Origin: Blasia pusilla
Taxonomy: Eukaryota > Marchantiophyta > Marchantiopsida > Blasiales
DNA: 64,000 nucleotides
Reading direction: 5' to 3'
NCBI GenBank assembly: GCA_050084515.1
Contig: CM114271.1
Span: 31,806,001 to 31,870,000 of the forward strand
Both the position numbers and the translations under genes were made by a program. Below are positions 21,941 through 32,320 of this stretch, piece after piece (the first letter of the stretch is position 1; each line of letters begins with the position of its first letter). The notes beneath the pieces are model-generated. The model ran no database searches, was not told the DNA's origin, and worked only from the letters and a program-made list of their open reading frames with translations.

Positions 21941-22990
21941 TCTCAAGACTTGGCCTACGTTGAGGACCCCTTTTTCGTCTTTGTCAACGACTATCCTTAC
22001 CGCTGTTCTTGTTGTTCGCTTGATTTCCGCGAAGCCGTCGTCCTGTTTCATCCGTTGTATTTCCACAGATCCCTCGTGCTGCCGCCGACGTAGTCCCTAT
22101 CGTAGCTTTCCAGAATCCTCGGCGCTTGACTTGCTGCCGACACTCTTTTCTCGTCGTTACGGGCCGTTGTTCCGCAGATCTTTGCCTTTGGCCCTAGGAA
22201 CCGTTAGTTTCCATCCTCTATCGTCTGATCTCGTTGCTAAGGTGACGGTTATGATTAACGGTTGCCTACTGGAGAATTTATAGCTTTGCCACGCATTCGG
22301 GCAACGATGGTAGATGACATGTTGATTGATGGTGTCAGAGTGTTTGTCCCGCTTTGCTATGTTTTGTGAGTGGTAGCCGCTCAATGATCAAGTACTGTGC
22401 CGTGACGCCTGTAGCCGTAATGTGCCACTAGGGGAGTATATATGACTTGCTGATTGTAGGAGTTTTGTCTTCGCGACCAAGTTGGGGTTGAGGTTTGCAG
22501 TTGTTAAGATATGACATTGAAATTTTTTCATGTTATCCATTTCGGGCTTTTACCCTACTCGTGTGGGAGAATTTTCGAGTATTTGGCAGTTATTTGGGGA
22601 TATTGGGTTTCGTGCAGATGTTGAGAGCATTATTGATGTATGGGGTTAGGGAACATAGACATGTGTGGGATGTCTAGAGTTGTGGGTATGTCCTATTGAT
22701 GAGACGATAGGAGAGGAGGCTATTTGCAGCACCACGTCGCTAATTGTTGCATAATACATGTTTCAATGAGAGGGAGTGTAGATTGAGTATCATCATATGT
22801 TTGAGTTGAGTGATTGAGAGATTACTCATGAGATTGAGAGTGGTCATGCAAGAGGAACACGAGGGGCATCATGGCATCCTTTCGGGACTTTGAGAGGCAG
22901 GGTGGTGGACCTAAGAGTAGCTCTAGAGGTTTTACGGGGAGTGGCACGAGGTTTTGAGGGTCTCCACGTGAGGGACCGCCTTGATCACCT
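21941..22990 (+). other. Probable 5' leader of gypsy copy Gyp3
   Basis: Lies between the Gyp2 RT fragment (-) and Gyp3 gag (+). The 118-residue open frame at 21927-22283 has no recognisable domain and is Ser/Arg-biased. No LTR matching those of Gyp1 was seen. I treat it as leader by position only. Confidence 0.35.
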
Positions 22991-22993
22991 TAT

Positions 22994-24094
22994 ATGTTGT
23001 CCTCAGACAAGGCGGAGGGCGTAGAGGACTTTTTTAGTGATTCACCACACCCGTTGAGTGGCCCTATTTCTTGGGCGTATGAGATGGACCACCGGGATAG
23101 AGGACCGCCTAGGTTTCCGGGAGTGGTAGGCACGATAGGGTTGCATGACTTCATTGGGGAGTTAAGGAGTTGGTGTGATTCACAACCGGCTAGGATTTCT
23201 AGAGAATCCAACCCATTCACAATATGGAACGGCATTCTCCAACATTCTAAGGGAGCATCCATGGACAATTACCATGAGTTTTCCTGGAAGTATACGCATG
23301 AGATTAAGGCTTGGAGACTCTACTATGACCCACATTATGTGTCATGGACTGAGCTATTTCCAAATGAGGAGGAGGAGCTAGAAGAGGCTACTTCCTCTGC
23401 CACTAGTGATGTGCTAGGAGAGGTGACTCGGACTAGAGCACTTGCATCGTCTAGTCGGGTTTATCTTAGGTTCAACCCCGTGGTTGAGTTCTTTGCGGAG
23501 TTACAAAGGAACTACAAGGGGTACAAACTGAGAAGTTGCGGAGCACCCACGACTTCCATAGGCGCACGAATGAGAGTTTGCGTGAGGCATTCACTTGCTT
23601 GCATTGATTGATTAGCGTCACTTTGGGAGGCGATAGAGGCCTAGGCTATCAAGGCATGGTACGCAATGCTGGAACGAGACGTGTGGAAATAAGTGAGGGA
23701 TGCGGTACTTCTTATGCGCACCTCACCTACATTGAGAGATGTTTTTGAGATGGAAGAGTGTATTGAGCGCAATATGGCTGAGGAGAGCGTAGCAGCCATG
23801 GGATCACGTGTGAGAGCCTAATTTCCTACACTATCAGATTTTGGGAGAGGACTTTGGCGCCACGAGCTCAAGGAGGATATCCAGAGTTTGTGCTAGAGAG
23901 ACCTACGCCATCATATGCGTCACAATAGCAACACCCACGGATTATTTGTTGGGCATATGGTGGAGCCCATCACGAGCGGGATCATCACGATAGTGGACGC
24001 GTGCCTCAACCTGGAGGAGGAGATGGGTTCGCACCAAAAGTTTACTTGTGTGACCATTGTCGGAGGTATGATCATACACGCGCTAGGTGTTTTA
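22994..24094 (+). pseudogene. Gypsy copy Gyp3, gag (5' part)
   Basis: Plus-strand gag related to Gyp1 gag. 22994-23611 is open and contains PFTIWNGILQHSKGASMDNY and FNPVVEFFAELQRNYKGY. Decayed sequence continues to a CCHC-type zinc knuckle ending around 24089. There copia-1 is inserted; the knuckle's last Cys-Phe codons lie left of the insertion and the following residues resume at 34185. Frame changes after 23600 make it non-functional. Confidence 0.75.
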
Positions 24095-24406
24095 TATTGA
24101 AGATTGAGTTATAGTCAATCTCATGAGATACCTCAACTGCTATATTTGGTACTCACACGAAGTAGGGAAGCTTAATCTTGGTTAGTCAGTTAAGCGCGAT
24201 TATCTTAACTAGGGTTAATTAAACACAATTAGTATAACTCGAGACTATGGTTAAGATTAGGGTTAGGGTTGCTTGTACATACCTTATATAATTGAGAAGG
24301 GGACTAGCCTCCACTCATTCTCTCATTGCAAATTTTGTTCTCCATGGTGGTGTGTGTGTGTGAGAGTTGTTTCCAACCATTTATGCTTCTTTAGCAGTTT
24401 TCCACA
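24095..24406 (+). repeat. Copia-1 5' LTR
   Basis: 312 bp from TATTGAAGATTGAG to TTTTCCACA, preceded by the target duplication TTTTA and followed by the primer-binding site. Contains a CTTATATAATTGAG segment (possible TATA box, about 24282-24290) and two or three TTAGGG-like units. Confidence 0.85.
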
Positions 24407-24418
24407 TGGTATCAGAGC
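24407..24418 (+). promoter_or_regulatory. Copia-1 primer-binding site
   Basis: TGGTATCAGAGC directly follows the LTR. It is the standard plant copia site complementary to the 3' part of initiator Met-tRNA, which primes minus-strand DNA synthesis. Confidence 0.9.
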
Positions 24419-24921
24419 AATAGAAGAATATCACTTGAAATTCCTGGTGTTTGAGGAGAGAAGAGAGGCAAGAGAAGGCACAACTTCAATTTGGGAGAAG
24501 GAAATTTTGTTCAAAGTTCAGTGGATGCAAATTTCAGATGGAGCTTTGACCGTGATAAAACTTTGGAGACGTTTTTTAGGGCTTTCCCGGTCGATTTAGC
24601 CATCTAGGTCTGCAGTGGCTAAAACCATTCCAAAGGCTAGTTCTATATGTCTTGTAGAGCTTTTTGAGAGCTTTCCAATGCATCCAAAATCGCTCGATTT
24701 TGACATTATGAGCTCCTGCACTAGCAATTTCAGTGTAGGAAAGTGCAATTAGTGAAGAAAAGTTTTGCAATTTACTCTCTACAGGCCAATTACGACTAGT
24801 TCTTTCATACATTTGATCAATTTTGGAAAATTTTAGGTTGATTTCTCTGTTGGAATGATCTATGCTCAATTAGAGTAGTAGAGAGCATGAAATTACGTCT
24901 TTGTGAGTGAAATCGTATGTC

Positions 24922-25790
24922 ATGGAGTATTCCTTAACAACATTCATAAGCGAGAAGCTAGATAAGCAGAATTATAATGTCTGGAAGTTTCGCATGAAAC
25001 AATTTTTCATAGGTCAAGAATTATGGGAGCTTGTTATAATTGATGAGGCCAAGCCAAAAGGTGACTCAACAGACTTGAATGTTCGCACGTGGAACAAACG
25101 CACAAGGCAAGTAATCCACTACATTTCAATAACGATCAGTTCGCCAATGATAGGTCACATTCAAGATGTTAATACTCCGAAGAAGGCCTGGGATGCATTG
25201 GAAAATTTGTTCTTGACATCAACAAAGGCCAAAAAGCTTCAATTGAAACAACAATTGAACGAAGTGAAGAAAAGATCGCAGAGCATCAATGATTATATTT
25301 TGAGTATCAGACATATTGTTGATCAGTTTAATAGCATTGGAGTGACAGTAGAAGATGATGATCTCATTTTGTTCACTCTTCAAGGCCTTCCAAAGGATTA
25401 CAAGTCCTTTGAGACCTCTATCTCTGTGAGAGAGAAGTATCCAACCTTTCAAGAGTTAGTCCCACTGTTAATAAGTGAAGAGATGCGCCTAGTAGGCAAC
25501 GGTAGCTCGTCTAGTCTCCAAGAGAGTGCGCTATTTGCAGGTTATGGATCAAACAAAGGCAGAGGTCGTGGCAAGAGGTTCTACGGTCGTGGTGGATATC
25601 AAGCATATGGAGAAGAGGCACTCAATATAGCGTCACTCAATCAACAACGAACCAATACCATACAGAATCACAAGGTGGTGATGGTGGAAATCGTTGGGGT
25701 CGAGGTCAACAGCAAAGGATCTCTGGATCTTGCAATTACTGTGGGATAAAGGGTCACTATGCAAAGTTTTTCTTCAAGAAGAAGGCAGAT
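24922..25790 (+). pseudogene. Copia-1 gag
   Basis: UBN2-type gag, about 275 residues from ATG 24922 (MEYSLTTF). Contains KLDKQNYNVWKFRMKQFF, the WDALENLF segment and LQGLPKDYKSFETSISVREK, then a Gly/Arg-rich tail. The frame closes at 25749 within the CCHC knuckle. In the alternate frame the knuckle reads CNYCGIKGHYAKF with its last Cys replaced by Phe, so both the frame and the knuckle are damaged. Gag packages element RNA. Confidence 0.85.
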
Positions 25791-25863
25791 ATGAGAACAA
25801 GAGCCTTACAGAAAAAAACTATGTGGAGCAACAACACCATATCACGCATATCGAAAAAAATAA

Positions 25864-26118
25864 CCCTGTTCTACTATCTTTCCTACAGAGATCAGGTTTC
25901 TTGCAATGGTAGGAACATAGAGAATATTTCCAACAGCAAAAAGACCATCCGATGCTATTGGAACTTTACCGGTATGCGTGATATGACACTCAACATCATA
26001 TCACGCATACCGGTAAAGTTTAAATAGCATCGGATGGTCTTTATGCTGTTGGAAATGTTCTCTATGTTCCTACCATTCCAAGAAACCTGATCTCTGTAGG
26101 ACACATAGTAGAACAAGG
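25864..26118. repeat. Inverted duplication (123-bp arms) in copia-1 protease region
   Basis: 25864-25986 is the reverse complement of 25996-26118 with only scattered mismatches and no indels: all paired positions sum to 51982. The loop is 9 nt. The right arm has the orientation found in copia-2 (about 61690-61830). The left arm is an inverted copy that replaced the normal protease sequence, including the catalytic DSSASNHM segment retained in copia-2. Confidence 0.9.
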
Positions 26119-27447
26119 ATATCAAGTGAAGTTTAATGCAGATGGTTGTTTCATTGAAACAATCGATGACCAGACTACGATAGCCAAAGTAACTAGATCT
26201 AGCAGAATGTTCAAATTAGATGTTTTTATGCTAGAGATTCAAACAACATTGTATGGTCAAACCGGCCAACAAGTCACAGATCTAAATGTGTGGCATAAAA
26301 GAATTAGGCATATGAATCTTCAAAGATTACAGAGTCTTTCATCATCTAATATAGTAATATGACTCCCTAAATTAGCGAGTCCTGCTACGTTAGAGATATG
26401 CCTTGCTTGCCAATTTGGAAAACAAGCTAGATTTCCTTTTCCAAAGCAAGGTAGAAGAGCATCCAGGATATTGGAATTGATCCATAGTGATGTGTTGACA
26501 GCAGCATCACAACATAGCCTTAGTGGTTGCCAGTACTTTGCTTCATTTATTGATGACTTCTGTAGATATATATATGGGTATACTTTCTGAAAGGCAAGTT
26601 AGAGGTATTCTAAATGTTCCAAACATTTAGAGTTCTAGTAGAGAAGCATATCGGAGAAAACATTTTGAAATTGCGTTGTGATGGAGGAGGAGAGTATCTT
26701 TCAACAAAATTTGATGACTGTTTACGTCAGAATGGCATCCTACGTCGAGTGACTTGCCGTTACATTCCACAACAAAATGGAGTGGTTGAGAGGAAGAATT
26801 GACATATTGCTGAAGCGGCACGAGCTATGCTGAATGAGAAGAACATGCCTAAGGTGTATTGGATAGAGGCTGTAGCATGTGTAGTCTTCTTAATCAACCG
26901 AACTCCAAGAGCACGAATTCATGATAAAACTCCATTCAAAGTCTTCACAGGAAGTAAACATGATTTTTCCTTCTTGAAAGTACTTGGCTGTATTTGTTAT
27001 AATGGTAAATGGTAAATGGTAAATAGATCAAGCCCGTGGGACCCAAAGGGTCAAAAGGCTGAAAAACACATTATGCTCATGTTCCTTTTGAGAGGTGTCA
27101 GAAATTAGACCCCAAGTCTGAAAGATGAATCTTCATTGGCTATGCTGATGGAACTAAGGGGTATAAGTGCTACATTCCATCCTCTAGGCAATTTATTATT
27201 AGTCGCGATGTTGTCTTTGATGAGCTAAAGTCATGGTATGCTTTATCTGAGCCTATTCCACCTCTAAACTTGTCTGTTGAGGGGGAGAATTAGACTGTAA
27301 ACCAACAGACATTGTCTTCAACTTCCCCAAGTACTAGTGCAAGATTAGGATAGGTCCTAGATTCATCAGTTAAACCTGCGAGTCCATGGATGGGAAGAGT
27401 ACGTATTTAGTCTGGTGACACTAGTGAGAGCTCAAGTTAGATGTCAC
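26119..27447 (+). pseudogene. Copia-1 GAG-pre-integrase and integrase
   Basis: Contains the pre-integrase motif VWHKRIRHMNLQRLQSL and the zinc-binding part (CLACQFGKQARFPFPK). In the core are the first Asp (SFIDDF), the second Asp (LRCDGGGEYL) and the Glu (QQNGVVERKN). MLNEKNMPKVYWIEAVACVV and the C-terminal FIGYADGTK segment follow. It is broken by stops near 26360, 26590 and 26803, by the 70-bp LINE tail at 27001-27070, and finally by LINE B at 27448. Confidence 0.85.
27001..27070 (-). mobile_element. 70-bp LINE 3'-end insertion
   Basis: Nearly identical to the last 70 bp of LINE B. It has (ATTTACC)3 on the minus strand next to GATCAAGCCCGTGGGACC-like sequence (plus-strand reading), and is flanked by TTAT at 26997-27000 and 27071-27074. 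Removing it restores the copia integrase frame seen in copia-2. It is an extreme 5' truncation from target-primed reverse transcription. Confidence 0.85.
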
Positions 27448-27527
27448 ATGGTAAATAGTAAATGGTAAATAGATCAAGCCCGTGGGACCCACAGGGTCAA
27501 AAGGCTGAAAAACACATAACAAGTCAT

Positions 27528-28277
27528 TTATTCAATAGCCCAGAAAAACATCCTAAAGACCTTCTCCTGGCTACTGCCTAGAGCACTTGAGTAATGAATA
27601 ATGACGTCCCTAATATACCAACCTAAATCATAAGGCACTAGCTGTAGTAAAGAATAGAAATTCTCCACATCTATTTTATGAGCTAGTCTAATCTCTTCAT
27701 ACCTTCGACATGTAACAAACACATGCTCTTCATCCTCAATATTTTCTCCGTCACATAATCTACAAATTCGTTCACTTCTATCAAGATTAAACCATCGTCC
27801 TTCCTCAATTCCTAGCCTATGAGACCCAGTTCTATGTCGTCCGATAATATGACGTAAGAACGTGGAGATCCCTGCAAGTAGGTATCCTTGTTCACAATAT
27901 ACAAGCATAGGATTAACATGAAGTTGATAAAACTCCATTTTGGTGCCCGGGCTGCTCCAAAGAATGTTGAGAAATTGCTTTTGTAGATGCTCGAGGAGTG
28001 CCATCGGTTTCAAGTCCCAATCGCGTTCCGCCACATTCCACTTTGAAGACCAAGTCCCCACATCCGCCATCCACCCTATGGAACGTGTGGCTCGCAAAGC
28101 TTGATGAGGGAGGCGAGAAACATCAAGAGATCTCACCCTTGCGATGTAAGTGATGGTCAAGTAAAGAACTTCAAGCTCTAGAGGAAGACAACATGTTTCT
28201 GCAAGAAGAATAGCATACGGAGTTTGGTTTCTTACACCCAATTCTTCTTGGAGAAAGATCTTTTGCACTTTCTCCAC
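27528..28277 (-). pseudogene. LINE B ORF2 C-terminal domain
   Basis: 249-codon open stretch. Near its end it has CRLCDGENIEDEEHVFVTC, a C-X2-C...H-X4-C cluster like the C-terminal zinc-binding motif of L1-type ORF2 proteins, important for retrotransposition in the studied L1s. It is separated from the RT by a frame change between about 28280 and 28640. Confidence 0.8.
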
Positions 28278-28636
28278 GCGCTCCCAACTTGTCTTCTTAT
28301 AACTTAGGTCCCATATAAGACCACCGGCAACACTAAGCTCCTAAATAAGAATTTCCTAAGACCTCAAGACACAAGATGAACTCTTCTACATCGGTTTAAA
28401 AATGAATATAGAGCTTTGTAACCAGCTTCTACTCTCTTTTGAACACAAAGTGCTCAACTATAGTCATTAGAGAAATCGATGCCTAGATATTTATAACTCT
28501 TCAATTGTTCTAATTTTAGACCTTTGTAAAAGAACGAGAACTTGGATGTAGTACCCACTATAATGATTTTAGACTTCTCCATATTAACCTCCATCTAATT
28601 CTGGGTACAAAACCTTGCCGAAGTGTCGAGGTGTTT

Positions 28637-29125
28637 TTATAAAATAATGCCATCACGTGCTAGTAATATGATATCATCTGCATACAATAGAGCTTTGATG
28701 ACAAAGTTCCCAATCTTGATACCTTCACTATCACATTCCTCCAACCACTTTCCGATATCATCTATGAAAACTCCAAATAGAGTAGGGGAGAGAGGGAAAT
28801 CTTGAATGACTCTGATGGTACTCAAGATCTCTTGAGTTTGTGAACCTTTGATTTTGGCCCGAACGGAGTGGTATAACGTGGCCATGGTTGCTAGGAGATT
28901 TGGTGGTACTCCAATGGTTGGCAGCCTTTCCCATAAGAGCTTACGAGGCACAGTATCAAAAGCTTTCTTGAAATTGATGAAGCCGCAAAACAAAGCTTTT
29001 CCATTGCCCTTAGATTTCTCCCATAAAACACGCAAGGCCAAGATATGGTTGATGGTGTTGTATGTTGGACGAAAACCAGCTTGGACCCGTGCTCTCTTTT
29101 GGAAAGACTCTGTCCATATGCTCAA
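28637..29125 (-). pseudogene. LINE B reverse transcriptase (C-terminal part)
   Basis: 162 codons continuing from the preceding ORF with one frame change. Includes GFINFKKAFDTVPRKLLWER (motif A), PLSPTLFGVFID (motif B region) and ALLYADDIILLAR (motif C; YADD at about 28673-28684). The three catalytic Asp positions are intact, unlike copy A. The frame closes shortly after motif C. Confidence 0.9.
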
Positions 29126-29128
29126 CTT

Positions 29129-30830
29129 TCACTCCACCAATTTCCCAAACAACTTGGCAAAAACACTACCCACCATGATAGTGCGATAGTTTGTCACCAA
29201 GTCCTTCCTTCCAGATTTGTGAACAGGAACAATCTCCCATAGCAACCAGGTTGAAGGAAAACCATAGATAGTAGCATCATCCAGTACTTTGGTGAGGATC
29301 GATCCAATACAATATCCTCCCCACTTGAAAAGTTCAATAGAAAGACCATCCAAATCCTCACATTTACCATTTGCTAATCTTCTTAGTTGAGTCATCACCT
29401 CTGCTTTAGAGAATAAGCTAGGTATTCCTTCACAACGTGACATAGATGTAGCGTCAGGGAAGAAATAGAGCTTTTCGGCAAAAGATATCAGAGACTTGGG
29501 ATCAAGAGTAGATTTTGAAGACCGTACTACTAACCGTCTCCAAAATGATTTGGGGTCCTCATGCAGATCCCTTGTGAAGAACTCTTGCTTCCCCCGCAAG
29601 AAAGCTCGTTTCTTAGATTTCACCAAGTCTTTGTAAAGGCTCGTCATAATAAGCCGACTTTGGATATCCAAAGATTTATGAACTGATCTTGCCCTTGCTT
29701 GCTTGCATTCAGAGTCAAACCACCCATTACAAGGCAGCCTCCTAGCACCTCTGTCCCTGTACCGCGAAAAGAACTTAGATACAGTATTGTGGAGCAATTC
29801 GGTTAGTTGCAAACTTGCCGTGTGTGGATCTGGGCTCCATACAATGCGAGTCAAGAGTTCTTGTAAATGTAGTGTATAAAGATATTTTTTACCAAGATCT
29901 AAGCGAAACTTGCGAGAAGCTAAAACAGATTGAGATGTCAAGAGAGGAATTTCCTTTGAAAGTGAGAGAGTAAACAAAAGAGGTGCGTGATCTGATTCAG
30001 GTTGAGGTTCTAGAATATCAAATGTAGAGATAAGAGAGCTATTAGCGGGTGGGGACAAAAGATAATCGATGGTGCTAGTGCCGGTAGAGGAGAAACACGT
30101 ATTGGAGTGAGAGTTGGGAAAATGAGAGTTTACATTAAGGACTTTCAAATTACAAGTGGCTCCGAAGGTTAAAAAATGCTCTGTTAAAGGATTTGTAGAG
30201 AGATCTAAAGATATTCTAGACCACAAAACATCCTCATGTTCTTCGAGAAGAAGAGAAGTCAAGGAATTGCTGAATTGGGTAAATTGAGCAATACGTGTGC
30301 GAGCATTGAAATCCCCAACTAGAAAGACTTCACATTTGCTTTGATATTTGAGAACATCCCCAATAAGTCGATGGAACGGTTGACTTTGATTGTAAGTGCG
30401 TGTTGAGTAGATAGGCATGGACAGTGGTGCAAAATAACAAACTGCCAAATAACAATAAGATCCCCCAACCAAACCAAGACATAGCCAATGATATTGGCCC
30501 ACGATATCTTGATCTTCTAGATGTATGAGAGGTAGAAATTGAGACCTGATGAAAGTAGCAATACCGCCATAACCCCTTCCTGCCTGTTGCCTTCTTTGGT
30601 TCCATGTCGATCCCACCAAAGTAAACCCTTACATCTCTGTAATAGTATTGCTCTCATGTTCCCAAGTCTCCAAAATATTGATGATGTCCGCCATCTCCCA
30701 AATTGGTAGAGCACTCACATACTTTGTTGTTGAAAGACCTCGTATATTCCACATGAACACTCTTAGCTTCTTGGATTGCTAGGTTGATAACTCTCTTTTT
30801 CTCTAGGTAACAAGTGCTCGACCATCGCGT
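29129..30830 (-). pseudogene. LINE B ORF2 endonuclease and RT N-terminal part
   Basis: Main open piece 29129-30619 (496 codons); the frame begins upstream near 30785 with WNIRGL, the usual start of the L1 endonuclease. Endonuclease signatures are YGGIATFIRS, FLVGDFNARTR and ESDHAPLLFTL. RT begins with CEDLDGLSIELFKWGG and NYRTIMVGSVFAKLFGKLVE. Stops at about 30657 and near 30770 break the N-terminus. ORF2 supplies target nicking and reverse transcription. Confidence 0.85.
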
Positions 30831-31540
30831 AGATAAGCAATAAAACCTGCTTCTTGAGCCTCTTTAACCTTTGCAAGCTTCTTTCTCCTAGCTTTGACTT
30901 GTAGAGGTGTAAGATCAAGATCCAATCATATCCTCCATCCTTTGCTAATAGCCTTGTTAGCCATGGCAGTATCACGTTGAGTTTGATCAACAAACTTAAC
31001 TAGAATGGCACGAGGTTGTGTTCTCGTTTTCCCAATATGGAAAGCTTGAGCCAAGTCCGGGTTATGAACATGAAGTATATCAACCAAGAACTTGGTGACA
31101 AAACTCTTCACCTCTTTGCTCTCTGTTTCTGGCAAACCTGAGATTCTCACATTCTTTCTACGGGAAAATTGGTTTTACTTTTCTATCTCTTGCTCTTGAT
31201 AGAAAGAGATATGAGCAACCTTTGTAGCTTCAGCATAAGATTTCATTTTCACTTCTAAAGTTTCAACAACCTCATGCAATCTTCAACTATTGGGAGTAGT
31301 CGCTAATGAAGATGCCTTCTCTTGAACATCCGCAATAGATTTGGAAAGATCGAGCATCACACTAGAACTATCTTTCAACACTTTCTTCAAAACTTCTTGC
31401 GTTGCCTTTAACTCTCGGATTTGAATATGTGCAAGGTTTAATTGAGAAGCTTGTACCTTAAATTCTTGTCGAAGCTCTTTCAATTCATGCAAGACCACTT
31501 GCACTAGATTCAAGATTTCGTCTTGAGTAGTCATCATGAA
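30831..31540 (-). pseudogene. LINE B ORF1 (coiled coil plus nucleic-acid-binding domain)
   Basis: Starts around MMTTQDEILNLVQ. A long amphipathic coiled coil follows (LHELKELRQEFKVQASQLN onward), then, after stops, NVRISGLPETESKEVKSF, QPRAILVKFVDQTQRDTAM and DLTPLQVKARRKKLAKVKEA. This is the layout of L1 ORF1p: trimerising coil, RRM-like domain, C-terminal basic domain. ORF1p is the RNA chaperone of the element. In copy A the RNA-binding part is deleted. Confidence 0.75.
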
Positions 31541-31599
31541 GTCGACTTCACAACATCCCAGATATTGCACGACCTCTCATAAAGTATAACCAAATCTCC

Positions 31600-32320
31600 A
31601 ACAACACACCACTTCTGTTCTAGAATTTGGTTATACTTGAAATTCTCACAACTAGGGCACCTCTTAACACTCCACGTTGTCTCAAAATCTGAGCTTCATA
31701 TGACACTCCAACTCAAAGATATGGCCTCCGCAAGATTCAGATATGAAATCCTCAAATCTAGAAGAGTAGAAACTCAAATCTCTCACAACTTTGTTTTTGT
31801 AAATTTTTTGTGCTGAAAATTTTGAGGGCTAGAGCGCCTTCTTACACTCCACGTTGCCTCAAAATCGCAGCTTTATATGACACTCCACCAAAAAGATATG
31901 ACCTCCGCACGATTCAGATCTGAAATCCTCAGATCTAGAAGAGTAGAAACTCAAATCTCTCACAACGTCGTTTTTGTACATTCTTTGTGCTTGAAATTGT
32001 GAGGGCTAAGGAGCCTCTTTACATTCCACATTTTCACAAAATCTTAGCTTCATAGGACACTCCACATCAAAGATATGACCTCCGCAAGATTCAGATCTGA
32101 AATCCTCAAACCTAGAAGAGCAAGAACTAAAATCTCTCATTACTTCGTGTGTGTAACTTGGTTGTACTTGAAATTTTTAGGGCTAAGGCACCTCCTCACA
32201 TTCCACGTTGACTCAAAATCTCAGCTTCATATAACACTCCACCTCAAAGATATGACCTCCGAAAGATTTAGATCTGAAATCCTCAAACTTAGAAGAGCAG
32301 AAACTCAAATCTCTCACAAC
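31600..32320 (-). repeat. LINE B 5' tandem array, 177-bp monomers
   Basis: The anchor AGATATGRCCTCC begins at 31717, 31894, 32071 and 32248: spacing 177 bp three times. Monomers share blocks such as CTCAAAATCTCAGCTTCATA, AAGATTCAGATCTGAAATCC and AACTCAAATCTCTCACAAC. A partial unit runs towards ORF1. The array is cut at 32320 where copia-1 resumes. Confidence 0.9.

Larger units (their letters stand above)
27448..32320 (-). mobile_element. L1-type LINE copy B inserted in copia-1
   Basis: About 4.9 kb on the minus strand. From the 5' end (32320): four 177-bp monomers, ORF1 (coiled coil plus RNA-binding part), ORF2 (endonuclease, RT, C-terminal Cys/His motif), then a 3' end with (ATTTACC)n. More complete than copy A and with an intact YADD box, but with several frameshifts. 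Copia sequence resumes on both sides at the position expected from copia-2. No clear target-site duplication is visible. Confidence 0.9.

Noticed and set aside
24250-24275. TTAGGG-like units in the copia LTRs, resembling telomeric repeats
   Set aside because: Only two or three units, within every LTR of the family; they are part of the LTR and not an interstitial telomere.
27440-27450. A TCACA repeat as target-site duplication of LINE B
   Set aside because: The downstream TCACA belongs to the LINE monomer sequence itself, so it cannot be told apart from chance.
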